DNA of 64,000 nt from Lytechinus pictus (taxonomy: Eukaryota > Echinodermata > Echinoidea > Temnopleuroida > Toxopneustidae), in the NCBI RefSeq assembly GCF_037042905.1, contig NC_087258.1:10529501-10593500 (forward strand), read 5' to 3'. The notes below the pieces were generated by a model, which saw only the letters and a list, made by a program, of their open reading frames with translations, did no database searches and was not told the origin of the DNA. A program made the position numbers and the translations under genes. Below are positions 1 to 10,610 of this stretch, in pieces. Position 1 is the first letter of the stretch. Each line of letters begins with the position of its first letter.

Positions 1-331
1 ATAGATAAAGCCATAATAATTGTACTGCATTATTGTATAGTGCTTAGGAAATTCTGATAAAGTAAGTAATAAGTACTATACAAACTGACACAACACTTGT
101 TCCTGCGACAATTGCACCAGGCTTTTGTTTAAGATGTAGGGTTAGGGTAGCAATAGGGTTTTATATGTGGTTAAGGGTTAGGTTTAGGGTAGGGTATAGT
201 ATCCAATCCAGGGTTGAATTCAGTTTTTCGATTAGTGTGTGGAATTTATCGTGGGTCAATTGTCGCCAGAGCAAATGTCATGGAACCATGCGAACATGTA
301 TAATAATCGTTCAATCATGGTTTATTTTCAG
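1..331 (+). other. GIGYF intron with degenerate TTAGGG tract
   Basis: Intron sequence ahead of the first visible exon. At 136-215 there are several TAGGG/TTAGGG words (for example GGGTTAGGGTAG), a short degenerate telomere-like tract. No coding signal is seen. Confidence 0.5.
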
Positions 332-507
332 CATCTTGAAGAGATGAGGAGGAAGCAGGAGGAGTCGGTACGACGCGCCCAGGAGGAAGCGGCCAGGTTA
401 GAAGAAGCCAGTAGGAAGGCAAGGGAGGAACAGGAAGAGAGGGTTAGGAGAGAAGGAGAGGAGAGACAGAAGGAAGCAGCGGATAGACATAGGCAGGATC
501 TGCTCAG
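332..507 (+). CDS. GIGYF2: GIGYF exon a: charged coiled coil
   Basis: The exon opens after TTATTTTCAG and closes before GTTAGT. It encodes a highly charged helix from [11 protein letters not shown] to HRQDLLR, rich in Glu, Arg and Lys with alanines at heptad-like spacing, as in the coiled-coil region of GIGYF proteins. It ends with two bases of an Arg codon completed by the first base of the next exon. The preceding exon is outside the window, so the incoming phase rests on the open frame only. Confidence 0.88.
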
Positions 508-1732
508 GTTAGTGCCTTTTAAAAATAGGGCAATCTCATCAAATAATCAACCTTTTTGTATGTCTAACCTCCCATTTTCCACCTTTCATATGAACCAGAA
601 AACAGCCAAAAATTAGTTGAGGAACATCCCACATGTTGAGGGTTGGATATAATTTTGATTTGTCTTGGGTTATTGGGGAGGATAAAGTGCAGCACTTCAT
701 TTTGCATGACCTGTCTGCGATCGAAGTTGAGATATTCGTAATTATTGAATGTTATTAAATTTGTACAGTAATATGGCCACACAAGGAAACCTTTCTTAAT
801 TAAGAGATAAGGAAACTGCAGCATCATGCTTTCTTAATAACAAACTTCCAAAACTGCTTTGACTGGGGAACATTTACTATATATTCCTGGGACCTGTTTC
901 ATAAAGGACTTGCAACTGTTGTAACTTTGCCATAATGGCAACTACCATGGTAACAGGGCTCAGCAGCCAGTCATACTCACGGTTACCATGGAAGTTGCCA
1001 TTATGGCAAAGTTACAACAGTTGCAAGTCCTTTATGAAATGGGCCCCAGGATGAGATAGAATCGGGTATCATTCCTGGTAGATTTGACCACACTTTTATA
1101 CATTAAAACATGTATATAAAGACCAGCCAAGGTAGACAAGAAAAGCAGTCTTTGTGAGCAGGTGGTAAGTACAAAGAATGGCCCAGACCGCCTGCCATAT
1201 TAAAATTCCTTATCTCAATCAGATATACTCCTTGACAAACAGTTACGCTCATAAACTCTCTAGAGCAGCTATAAAATATGTGACTGAGGGTATTGCGCAA
1301 TCACTTTGCACATGATTGTGCAATACCCCAACTTTGTTTGTAGATGAAATCATATGCATGCTATACATTGTGCTGTGTACAGTAAGGAGTAGATGAGACA
1401 TACAGGCAATTTGGGATGTGATATCAATGATATTGTGTGAAGTTTTTGGACAGGACACTATAGCAGTATTTTTCAAAATGGGGCTTCGCACATGAAAACA
1501 TCTTTTGTCATCATTTTTTAAATGCGTATAAAGGAGGTGATGTGTAGAATTGATCTTAATGAACCAGTTCACTTTGTGTGAGTTACTACAAAAACATGTA
1601 AGAGCAGAATGGGCGTCTCTCAATTTGACGTGGGAAATTTGGCATTTTTCAGGCAACAAGAGATACAACGACAACAGGAAACGCTACAGCGGTTGCAGCA
1701 GCAACAAGTACAGCAACAGTCCCAACAACAAA

Positions 1733-1766
<34 letters not shown>

Positions 1767-4700
1767 AAACCAACCACCAGCTGTAAGTATTTTAAATAAC
1801 TTTCTGTGAAATTATATGACTACTTTATTGCAATCAATACTGTATAAATCAGCATTAGGTTTTGGCACTCTATTCTATCTTTATCATATCTTGTTATCAT
1901 TGCTATCATTATTATCTTTGCTCATTGTTTTAATATTATCCCAAATCCCAACTTAAAACATTTCTCTTTAATGAAGCATTCAAATAGACCTTTCCCTATA
2001 CTTATGCAATATGTAACTGTTTAATGTTGATGTTGTTTAAGTGTTATTCTAAGTAATTCCTTATGTTGTTTAATTTTATTTCTGTAAAGTGCATCGAGAG
2101 TCCTTTCAGGTCTGAAATGCGCTAAATAAGAACTGCATTATTATTATTATTATCCTGGCAGTTGCAATTGTGCAACCATTATTTGCATGCAATCCAATAT
2201 TAGATGACAGGGTAATAACATATAGATATGTATTGCGCTTGTTGACGTTGTTGCAATGTGATGAGCACTTTTTTAAAGAAGAATATTACCATTCATAGTA
2301 TTTTTGTTTTATCTGTGTAACAAATAATGTGCCATTTGAAGTATTCATGATGAATTTTTTTTTTTTGCAGTTGCCAAGCAGTGCCATGTGGGCTCAGCGC
2401 AATGCTACAACTTCCACCAGTGGACCAACTCTACAACAGATACAACAAATGCAAAAACAGCAAGATGAGATAGAAAGAAATGAGGTATGTTGTTTTAGTA
2501 GAAGAAATAGTATTTCTAGTTGCCAAGTCTCATAGTAGAGATCAATTCTTAAATGTTAACTTTTAAAAGTCATAGAGGAGATTCATGTTCACATTGTAGA
2601 GATCTGGAAAGAACTGTTTGGCTGGTGAAAAGAATTGGTTAGAAATTTTGAAAAATGGAAGAGATTGTGTAGTATTAGTAGTTGTAATAATCCAGGTTCT
2701 AAATCAGGTTTGATCTCTGACTATGGGAGTGACTAGATTCACCTCACACGCACAGAAGTCACCCTCTCCCACTTTACTCTATTCAGTGCATCCTCCTCCC
2801 TCAACCCAACCCTCCTACTCTCCCCACACCACTTGCTTCTTCCATGTCTTTGGTTGCCCCCCTTCCCCTCTAGCCTTCTCAACACCTGGAAATTGAAACC
2901 AGAAAAGTGATAGCTGAGAGAAAAGATGGTATTCTTTTTGAGAGAGAGAAAGTTAAGTTCTTAAAAGGACTTTAAAACTTTATATGAGATAGATGGCTTG
3001 GAGAAGAATAGATGACAGGAATCTGTGCAGCGAAGAGTATTTAAGATTAGGATCTACGTTCCGAGCAGCTTGACTGCCGATCTTCAGGAGTGAAATGCTA
3101 CTGTATACCCCCGAAACTTTCCACAATGGAAAATATCTGCAATAGTTTGACATTGATAATGAAATTGTTGTTGCAGAGGCAGAAAAAGTTGCAGGCACAG
3201 ATGTTACAGCAGAAGCAGCAACAGAACGCTCAGAACAGACAGGCAGGATGGGGAGCGACCAATCCAAGGTAACATATTACCTCTCATTGACAATTAACAA
3301 ATGTGTGGCTTTCATGAAGAGTTAAGTCAGTAACTTTCACCTTCGCCAATCAGAAAATCAAAGATTTTTTGTATCTTATAGTATCATTCAGTGAAAAATC
3401 ACTTTTAAGACTCTTCATGAAATGCTTCCCGGGTTTCACTCTCAAATCACATTGAAATCCATATCCTACATTTGAAATCAGATCCTTGTAGATTGACATT
3501 CTTGTTGTTGACTAGCAACCGTATACAAAATTTAGAAATTGTCAAAATTTGTATAGGATTATAGAAGATTCAGTCTCGCTTTGTTGAAGAAACACCAGGA
3601 AAAACTGGGGATATTTCATTTTGCACAAGAACATGTCATCAGTCGTAAGTCACTAACAGCTCTACAAAAATGAGATTCTCCTCCCTCCTCCTCGCAAGCC
3701 TTAAATCTTTATATTTTGATTGCAACTCCACCTTTATAAGGGCACATTTCTATATGGAAAAATGGAAAAAAAATCAAGAAAAATTATTTAGGGCAAAACA
3801 AGTCCTGAAGGCCACTGAGAGGGGCATCGAGTGCCTATTAATAAGGCAAGCAAGGTCATGGCCATGTATTTATTTCAGCCCTGCCCCTGAGCTATCTGCT
3901 TGCAGCGACATATTTCATTTTCTTCATTTGTTTGTCTCTTTACAGCAGTAGTAGTAGTAACAACATGAGTCAGTCTACCAAGTCACTACGTGAGATTCAA
4001 GAAGAGCAAGCAAGACAACAGATGGAAAGAGGAAAGGCCAAACAGAATGAACAAAACAAAGTAAGTCTCCCTTTCCTTTCTTTGTTTTACCAAACTACTT
4101 TTGCATTTGTAAGTCAATAGCAGCAAGGCACTCGGACTCAAATTGCTATTCTCTCTAATTGATTTTCTAGTTATGAATTGTACCTTTTCCTCAAAATTAA
4201 GCAAAGTGCACACGATATATAGAAATCAATATATTGTATCGAGTTCTCTATATTGTATGCACTTTGACATCTTCAAAGTTTAATTTGAAATTTAATCATT
4301 ATACCCTGCCAAACAAATGTTTGAAGAGGGTATATATTAAACAGCGTACAGTCTGACAGGCTGGCAGGCGCATAAGACCAGACAAACTCATTGTGGATCA
4401 AACTACTGCCCCAGGTTAAAGCCAGTGCTCATGAAAGTTGGCACAAATATTCATAAAGACATGCAAGATTCATTTTCACAGCTACATGTATGGGTGTAAG
4501 AGTTTTTCATGCTTAACCTATTACAGTTCTCAAACTGGCAAAAGGTCAGGAATGAGTTCATGAAAATCTGCATGAGTAAAAAAAGTACCATGATCACACT
4601 GTTCCGCTCGATGAGAATTGTGCAAAAGCATTAGTTATTAAAACATGGGCATTATGTCCTTCAAAATATACATTTATATCTATAATTCATCTGCCTGGGT

Positions 4701-7700
4701 AACGCACCGACCTCATGCAAATCTTTTTTCAGGGAATGACCTTCTCTTCAGCTGCGGTGTGGGGTAGCGGTGGGGCGAACACCTCCCTCGCTTGGTCCGG
4801 TGACCATGCTAGCAGCGATAGGGGCACTGGTGGGGGTGGTAGCAGCAATGTCTGGGGTGACCAGCCCAGGACCGTAACATCATCTTCGGCTAACGTTGGC
4901 TTCTGGGATGAGTGTGCTAGAGATAACGTCAGCAAATCAAAGTGAGTATAGTCACATCCAATACAGTATGAAAGCTTGATCCCCCCCCCCCCCATTTTCT
5001 TGAGTGGATTTGGATTTGCCTGAGAAATTAGCACAACAGGGGCCCGTAACACAAAGCTTCGCAATGATCGTAGAACATTTTTCTACGATTGATTGCATTG
5101 ACTACAATGTACAATCAATCGTGAAAATCAAGCGTACGATCGATCGCTAACCTTTGTGTTACGGAACCCTAATTGTAAAAAAATGTTATATAATTGTAAC
5201 TATTATTTTGCCCTAAGAAACGGTGGTGCAGACCGATTCAACAATTTCGCAAAGCAAAATACTTCCTGCCATACTGACCCTTTCTCTCAAATATTGTGAA
5301 AATGTTGAGACTTGTTTTCGTAATAAGCAGATATGAGGTTCTGGAATAGATCATTTAGGGACGTATCATGACATGCGGAAAAAAAAAACAATGAAATTTA
5401 CAAGAATTTCTGATCTTGACCCTAAGTTTAACTATATGTATGCATATAGTATATTAAACTTAGAATAAACAAATATATATTTAAAAAAAATTAGAAAATT
5501 ATTCAGATCATGATGTAAGGCTTTGTGATAAGTAATTTATTGTACTTGGTAAATTCGATGTTTGATAGATGCATAGAAATAATTTGATACAATTTTTTGT
5601 TTGATTTTGAACTTGAAAATTGAATGACGCTAAAAGATATGAAATGAATTTTTTTTAATCGATTTGTTTGTTGACAGCAATACAAACTTCCCATCTCTAA
5701 GAAGTGTAGCAGCCAATATCAACCCGATTTCTGCCCCTCCAGCTAGGAACACTGCCCCTGTTAACAGCAACAAGGCTAGGACAAAGGAAGAGGTAAGGAA
5801 AATATATCTGGGGGAATTCCCAAAGAGATTGAAGGGAAATACCCTCTGAAATGGAATGTGGGGCATTACTCCAGGAGATTGATAACATATACCAACTTAT
5901 GGAAATCATTTCAAATACATGCAAAAAATTTGTGCTCATGCCAGATTGTATAAGGCACCACATTGTGACAAGGTAAAGCTTGTCCTTAATGTTCAGCAAA
6001 CTTCTCGTTGTAATGGGAATAGTTTTGGGGCAAAGGCATATTCAATGAATATACATGGATTACATGTACTATGTATAAGATTGAGCTGTCACTTTTGCTC
6101 TCTATTGAATTTGCATGATATTTCAGGGTTCTGTGAGTTACATTATCTGATCATGAATATTCATAGGGAGGCTCTCAAATTGTTCTTGTCATTGATATTC
6201 ATGTTGAAATATATTAATGTATTCATTTACTCATCAATATTCACGGAATTTCAGGAGGCTGTGAGGAAACTGTTTCAAACCAACCCTGCTTCATCAGAAT
6301 TTGGTCAGTGGTGTGAGATGGAACTAAAGAGAATGAGACCACCTGTGGATGGTAAGTCATTGGGTGTTTTCACCTTGGGTGTTGATGTTGGTGTTCAGTG
6401 TTGAAAATGGGAACACCAAAGGAGACCAACTGTGGCTGGTAAGTCATTGGGTGTTTTCACCTTGGGTGTTGGTGTTAGTGTTCAGTGTTGAAAATGGGAA
6501 CACCAAATAAGACTACCTTTCGATGGTAAATCATTTGGTGTTTTCATCTTTGGTGTCAGTATTGGTGTTCAGTGTTGAAAACGAGAACACCGCTAGAGAT
6601 CACCACTGGATGTTAAGTCATTGTGTGTTATCCCCTTGGTTGCAAGTGTTGGTGTCTGGTATTAATACAGGAACACTGAATGTTGGTTGACTGAAAATTA
6701 CAGAAATATCTGAACAATTTTTTTTTTTTTTAGCTTGTGTTAAATGACAAAATATGCTGTGACCTTGTGACCCCTTATCATTTTTTCATAACAATACTAA
6801 TAAACAAATATTAAATGTACATTTGTGTTTCATTCTGTCATGAATTCATTCTTTCTGCCTTTCTCTTTCTACCCATGCAGTTCCTACCTTTGTGTCATTC
6901 CTGCAAGATATAGATTCACCGTACGAGGTTCATGAATACGTCAAGATGTACCTGGGTGACACTCCGGAGAGCTCCAACTTTGCCCGGCAGTTCCTTGAAC
7001 GGAGAAGCAGACAACGGGATCAGCAACGCCAGCAGAAAGAAGTGGTAGGACGCTCTCGGGATCTGATTAATTTTGCGTTTGTGTGTGTTTGTATTGACAA
7101 GTAGATGTTGGGATCCCTTGTCATTTGCTCCTGCGATAATTTCCCCATTGTAAAACTCCCATCTTAAACCAAATTCATATCGAAGCTGAGTTAGTAAAAT
7201 TGTAGGCCTAACCCTAATCCTTAATTTAATGAAACCTTGCATTACTTTGACTGAAAGCACTATCACATCCCTTACCCTGAACCCGGAATCCCTGGCATGC
7301 CTTTGAACATAATTTTCTTTGGGCTAATATACCTTGTCCATATGTTCCCCCCTTTTTCGGTAAGTATATTAGAACCAAAAAAATGATGTGGAATCTGCAC
7401 TCTGCCCCTTTCTACCTTATAGGATTTTGAAGTTTGTGTACTTTCATCATTGTTTTGTAATTTTACGCAATCCCTTTTTATTCAACAATCCCTTCTAGAG
7501 ATATGTATGTTTGTTGTCTGTCTTATGTGTTCACTATTGTTACCCTTTAACTGTTACAGATTGGTAGTATGCTCCTATCAAGAATAATAATTTTCTTTAT
7601 ATGACACCTGGATAGATCCTTGTGATTTGATTGGTTGTTTGATATCGTTCATTCAGCCCATTTTGCAATGACGTCATCAACCGTGCAATTTTGGATCCAT

Positions 7701-10610
7701 TCATCATGCAATTTTGGATCCATACGATTTTGTCCATTTTGTCCATTTGTCCATTGCACTCGCGCACCGAGACTGCAGATGCAGGCACCAGCAGTGCTCA
7801 TAATGTAATGACGTAACAATCAACAAACCGAACTCGCACTGCATTAGCATGTTTTGCATCGAAATTCATAAATTTCATATGAAAAAACCCCAAATTTTTA
7901 AGGTGTCATATAAACCAAATAATAATTTTTCATTCGTGCAATGGATCATTATTTCATCTTTCACCTCATGAAGTATTCGGTCCATTGCACTCATAAGCAT
8001 TCATTATTTGTATATTGTTACAGGTTTTTATTGGATCTCCCTCAGTCTTTGCCTCCATTGTCCTCTCAATCTCCAATATTTCTGTTGAACTATACTCTTT
8101 TGAGAGACAAGAAAATCTAACTTGTACCTATATCAATTGATTGTACATCCCTCTTATACCATCTTTAATGAGTAAAGATATTAACAATGACTGTTGTAAC
8201 TAAACACGTGCTAGTCATAGCTAGTTGAGAGACATAGTTGCAGTAACTACTTCTCGCTTGATCAACCGGATTATCATGTTCCAATAACACCTCCCATTGA
8301 GATTGCATGTAGTTAGGTTCATCAAAATGGGTTCTACAAAAGGAACCTTGTGTCTAACCTAAAAGGGAGTTTTAGAACTGCACGTCAGTAAGACACTGCG
8401 CATGTTGGATGTCCTCTCTTCCGACAGCTAACAAACTTAAGAACATGGCCACCTTCATTTTGGAGTTTTCCTAAATCGCAGACGATGTGCACGTAATATG
8501 ACTTTATTTCAACAGCTCAGGCTCAGCCTGAGGATGAATAAGGATGGAATCTTTTCTCAAAAGCCATAGTTTTCAGTGACTTTGTCATGAATTTCAAAGA
8601 AGCTAGGAATCAACAATTTTTTGTATCATGATTGAAATTGATGTATGAATAGTTAGCATACATAAAATTGGAAATAGAGCATGTGAAAGTGGAAGGGTGC
8701 ACAAGTCACACCCTCCCATCGCCCAACTGGCTGGTGACACGATAGTATGCCACTTCCTCCTGGTCGGCATTGGGTCATGACTCACTTGCCAGTGATGATT
8801 TGCATTTGCGCAGTGTCGTGTATATTTGCTTGGGACACATGCTCGTCAAGCGAAATCTAATTTATTCATACTTGTAGTGAACGGGATAGGTCAACAGCTT
8901 TAGCATGCGTGGTCCAATATGTCTAAAACTCCCTGATGTTGGATGTGCCCCCTTTAACCAATGACACCATGACCTTTGACCTTATTGCAGGCAGTGGATC
9001 CAGGATTTTTTTTAAAGGGGAGGGGCATTTTTGTACTGGAAAAATTTGACAAGCAAAAAAAAGCTTTCACTAACAAAACAAGGGCATTTCGTCCGAGGGA
9101 AAATTTGACTAGGTAAAAAAAGTTCCTCACTTGCTGATGCATGGCAAATCACCCTAAAATAAATTTGTGTGCCTCTCAAAATGGGGGGGGTTAGGGCTGG
9201 ATGTACCCCCCCTGGATATGCCAGTGCCTTATTGGTCGTTGTCCCAACTGTTTCTCTCAACATGCTATGATTCCAATGTTTGAAAGATGCATTCTCTCTC
9301 TGTTTTGTTTCTGTAGTCTCCATTCTATCACTTACTCAGGAAGATATAGAGAGAAGAAAATAATGAGGTGAATTTATTCAATTGAATCAAATTTAATACC
9401 GAAACAGGTTTGCTCAGCAATAAATTAAATGTAAATAGCGGATTAAATGCATTTATATTATCATCATTCATTACATCATGAAATGGCATAGGAATGCTTT
9501 TTTAGGATTATACTCGTACAGTTTGAAGCTGATACAAGCTTAAGAAAGAAGAGGATATAATTTTTTCCCGCAATATCGTATAAAACTTCGTATATGAATT
9601 TAGGAGAGTTGCACAATGAAGATATTAAACTTGTGCAACTTGGTCCTGTTGTAGTATATCCATTTGTGAATTTGGGCCTGAAGTTCTTATGTATTATATT
9701 TATAATACTTGTGGTGCCAACATACGATTGTCTTCTACACCTAATGTAGGTTGCTACAAGTGGATGTGTATTAGCCCAAGATGTTTAGTAAATCAAGCAA
9801 GTCTCTTTTTTGTTTGGTCATTTGTTAGAATTTATTGCAGTTATAACATTGCGAACCCTCATTTAGCCTCCCTTCCTAACTGTTTTTTTTTTCTTTTGTG
9901 ATTAATAAAATATTGTAATTGTTTTACTTGTACTGTTACAATTAATTTGATTACGTGAGAGCTTCTTGCCTGTTTATGTAGTGTGTTAGATAGCATCAAA
10001 AAACTATTCAAGTTTTAATTCTTTAATTCAAATTCATGGCAAGAGGAAAAAATGTATACATTTTTTTGTAGTTTACTTTATTGGACTATGTGAATTTTGA
10101 AAAATAAAAGTTGAAACGGAAAGCCAAAACATTTGTGAAACCACTCTAAAATGACACAGAAGATGCCAACATGAAAAGTTTTTCCCAAACTAATGTTAAA
10201 TCATTGATTTTGAATAGATTTTCAAAAAGACAAGTCCATGACATTTTTCAAAGTCTAAAGTAGTAGTAAGCTAAAGCATTTCATTGCATTGCTGTAATGT
10301 ACACTAATTTTCCACCATTTCCAAACTGATATAAAATGCAATATTTTTGTTCTCTTTTTTTTTGCACCATTTGCAGGAATCCGCTTGGCTTGGGAACAAA
10401 TCGAGCCTGCCCGGCCACCACATGACGACCGCTACGGTGCCCTCCACTGCCCCTCACCAGCAGCCACAGATGGGAGATTGGGAGAGCGTCGGTAGGAACA
10501 ACCGTAAGCAGAAAAAGAAGATGCAACGTGTCGACCCCCGCATCCTCGGATTCAATGTGAATGCCGCCGAGCGCATCAACATGGGTGAAATCCAAACCAT
10601 CGATGACTGA
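332..10610 (+). CDS. GIGYF2: GIGYF (GRB10-interacting GYF protein), C-terminal part, ten exons
   Basis: Joined coding exons are 332-507, 1653-1782, 2371-2484, 3177-3268, 3946-4060, 4733-4941, 5678-5792, 6255-6351, 6881-7044 and 10377-10610, with GT-AG introns and matching phases throughout, giving 481 codons and a TGA stop. The product matches the C-terminal half of vertebrate GIGYF1/2: a charged coiled coil, a glutamine-rich stretch, a [14 protein letters not shown] segment, a VGFWDEC segment, the [20 protein letters not shown] block followed by FARQFLERR, and a tail ending [12 protein letters not shown]. Known family role: cytoplasmic scaffold that binds proline-rich partners through its GYF domain and recruits the cap-binding protein 4EHP to repress translation. 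The GYF domain and the 4EHP-binding motif are expected upstream and are not in the window. Whether the single invertebrate gene should be called GIGYF1 or GIGYF2 cannot be decided here. Confidence 0.93.
889..1046. mobile_element. Fold-back MITE, family B, copy 1
   Basis: A 158-bp near-perfect palindrome in a GIGYF intron. The left arm has TTTCATAAAGGACTTGCAAC and the right arm its reverse complement; a second inner pair is ATGGCAACTACCATGGTAAC. The ends are GGGACCTG and GGGCCCC. No ORF. Copy 2 is at 11207-11382. Confidence 0.85.
1653..1782 (+). CDS. GIGYF2: GIGYF exon b: polyglutamine exon
   Basis: Acceptor TTTTTCAG, donor GTAAGT. Of about 43 codons, more than half are Gln, including one run of eleven interrupted only by CAA/CAG synonymy; the exon ends NQPPA in phase 0. 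Vertebrate GIGYF2 has comparable Gln-rich stretches. CAA and CAG alternate, which usually lowers slippage compared with a pure CAG run. Confidence 0.88.
2040..2155 (+). repeat. SINE/LINE 3' tail with (ATT)n
   Basis: CTGTAAAGTGCATCGAGAG followed by TGAAATGCGCTAAATAAG and an ATT run is the usual form of the 3' tail of L2/CR1-mobilised SINEs and LINEs. Only the tail is recognisable; it sits in a GIGYF intron. Confidence 0.5.
2371..2484 (+). CDS. GIGYF2: GIGYF exon c
   Basis: A polypyrimidine tract and TTTGCAG precede the exon; the donor is GTATGT. It encodes 38 whole codons from [10 protein letters not shown] to QDEIERNE: a Ser/Thr-rich linker with a Trp-Ala-Gln motif, then the start of a second Gln-rich helix. 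Phase 0 at both ends. Confidence 0.87.
3177..3268 (+). CDS. GIGYF2: GIGYF exon d
   Basis: Acceptor TTGTTGCAG, donor GTAACA. It encodes [19 protein letters not shown] and then AGWGATNP, continuing the Gln-rich helix, and ends with two bases of a Ser codon completed by the next exon. The frame runs on a few codons into the intron, so splicing rather than a stop defines the end. Confidence 0.85.
3946..4060 (+). CDS. GIGYF2: GIGYF exon e: [13 protein letters not shown] motif
   Basis: Acceptor TCTTTACAG, donor GTAAGT. A serine run is followed by [20 protein letters not shown], the segment that in vertebrate GIGYF2 reads KSLLEIQQEEARQ. It ends in phase 0 after NEQNK. The acceptor 3 bp downstream (CAGCAG) would give a stop (TAG), which supports the start chosen. 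Confidence 0.9.
4733..4941 (+). CDS. GIGYF2: GIGYF exon f: Gly/Ser-rich linker with VGFWDE
   Basis: Acceptor TTTTTTCAG, donor GTGAGT. The exon encodes [13 protein letters not shown], a Gly/Ser-rich stretch, two Val-Trp-Gly motifs and [14 protein letters not shown], matching the NMGFWDDAVKEV segment of vertebrate GIGYF2. GC content is clearly higher than in the flanking introns. It ends two bases into an Asn codon. Confidence 0.9.
5039..5170. mobile_element. Fold-back MITE, family C, copy 1
   Basis: Termini GGCCCGTAACACAAAGCTT and, inverted, GGTTAGCGATCGATCGTACG with TTTGTGTTACGG; inner arms pair through CGATTGATTG. About 130 bp with no ORF, in a GIGYF intron. Copy 2 is at 38634-38764. Confidence 0.8.
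5678..5792 (+). CDS. GIGYF2: GIGYF exon g
   Basis: Acceptor TTGACAG, donor GTAAGG. It encodes [20 protein letters not shown], then a short linker ending SNKARTKEE, equivalent to the NKKVEEEEK stretch that leads into the conserved C-terminal helical region of GIGYF2. Ends in phase 0. Confidence 0.87.
6255..6351 (+). CDS. GIGYF2: GIGYF exon h: start of conserved C-terminal helical region
   Basis: Acceptor AATTTCAG, donor GGTAAGTC. It encodes [11 protein letters not shown], then [19 protein letters not shown], comparable to KLLKLFQGVN and FTQWCEQMLHALN in GIGYF2. The final 20 or so bases, including the splice donor, are the founder of an 87-bp tandem repeat in the following intron. It ends one base into a Val codon. 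Confidence 0.9.
6352..6690 (+). repeat. 87-bp tandem repeat copying a splice donor (about four units)
   Basis: Units start at 6352, 6439, 6526 and 6613, exactly 87 bp apart. Each begins with the donor-like GTAAGTCATT (the last two are decayed to GTAAATCATT and TTAAGTCATT), runs through TTGGTGTTCAGTGTTGAAAA, and ends with a copy of the exon tail. The array starts inside the last bases of GIGYF exon h, so the exon end itself was duplicated. Confidence 0.85.
6881..7044 (+). CDS. GIGYF2: GIGYF exon i: VPTFVSFL...SPYEVHEY block
   Basis: Acceptor CCCATGCAG. The exon encodes [20 protein letters not shown], then [20 protein letters not shown] and [15 protein letters not shown], the most conserved block of GIGYF C-termini ([20 protein letters not shown] in GIGYF2). 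The donor is either GTAGGA after 7044 or GTGGTA after 7041; both keep the frame, differing by one Val codon. Confidence 0.92.
7596..7914. mobile_element. MITE with 14-bp perfect terminal inverted repeats
   Basis: TTTATATGACACCT at the left end is the exact reverse complement of AGGTGTCATATAAA at the right end, 319 bp overall. The interior holds a repeated GCAATTTTGGATCCAT pair and CCATTTTGTCC repeats. The outermost bases allow a TA target duplication, but this is ambiguous. It lies in the last GIGYF intron. Confidence 0.7.
8364..8933. mobile_element. Possible MITE, GGGAGTTTTAGA termini
   Basis: AGGGAGTTTTAGA at the left and TCTAAAACTCCCT at the right are inverted, and further in both ends carry a CACTGCGCA word in opposite orientation. 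The element would be about 570 bp. No target duplication was seen, so the limits are approximate. Confidence 0.45.
8993..9235 (+). repeat. G-tract / TTTGACAAGC repeat
   Basis: AGTGGATCCAGGATTTT, a G-rich stretch, then AAATTTGACAAGCAAAAAA and a related second AAAATTTGACTAGG, ending with G8 and CCCCCCTGGATATGCCAGTG. It is a member of a family seen again near 53905, 56140, 56310-56740 and 62540. Its limits are approximate. Confidence 0.6.
10377..10610 (+). CDS. GIGYF2: GIGYF terminal exon
   Basis: Acceptor CATTTGCAG. The exon encodes ESAWLGNKS, a Pro/Gln linker, [40 protein letters not shown] and QTIDD, then TGA. The end corresponds to KMVRADPSLLGFSVNASSER and LNMGEIETLDDY of vertebrate GIGYF2, lacking only the last Tyr. 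GC content rises sharply compared with the flanking intron and UTR. Confidence 0.93.
   Translation, partial: ESAWLGNKSSLPGHHMTTATVPSTAPHQQPQMGDWESVGRNNRKQKKKMQRVDPRILGFNVNAAERINMGEIQTIDD

Larger units (their letters stand above)
7045..10376 (+). other. Last GIGYF intron, 3.3 kb
   Basis: Non-coding, AT-rich. It contains the MITE at 7596-7914, a possible MITE at 8364-8933 and the G-tract repeat at 8993-9235. From 9240 to 10370 only unremarkable AT-rich sequence with homopolymer runs is seen. Confidence 0.75.

Noticed and set aside
131..215. Telomere-like TTAGGG words
   Set aside because: Too short and degenerate to be a telomere or a clear interstitial tract; noted only within the intron entry.
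1249..1674. 141-codon minus-strand frame
   Set aside because: Antisense across a GIGYF intron and exon b start; no family resemblance and no codon bias.
5919..6404. 161-codon open frame
   Set aside because: It is an intron read through into GIGYF exon h; the real exon starts at 6255 after a good acceptor.
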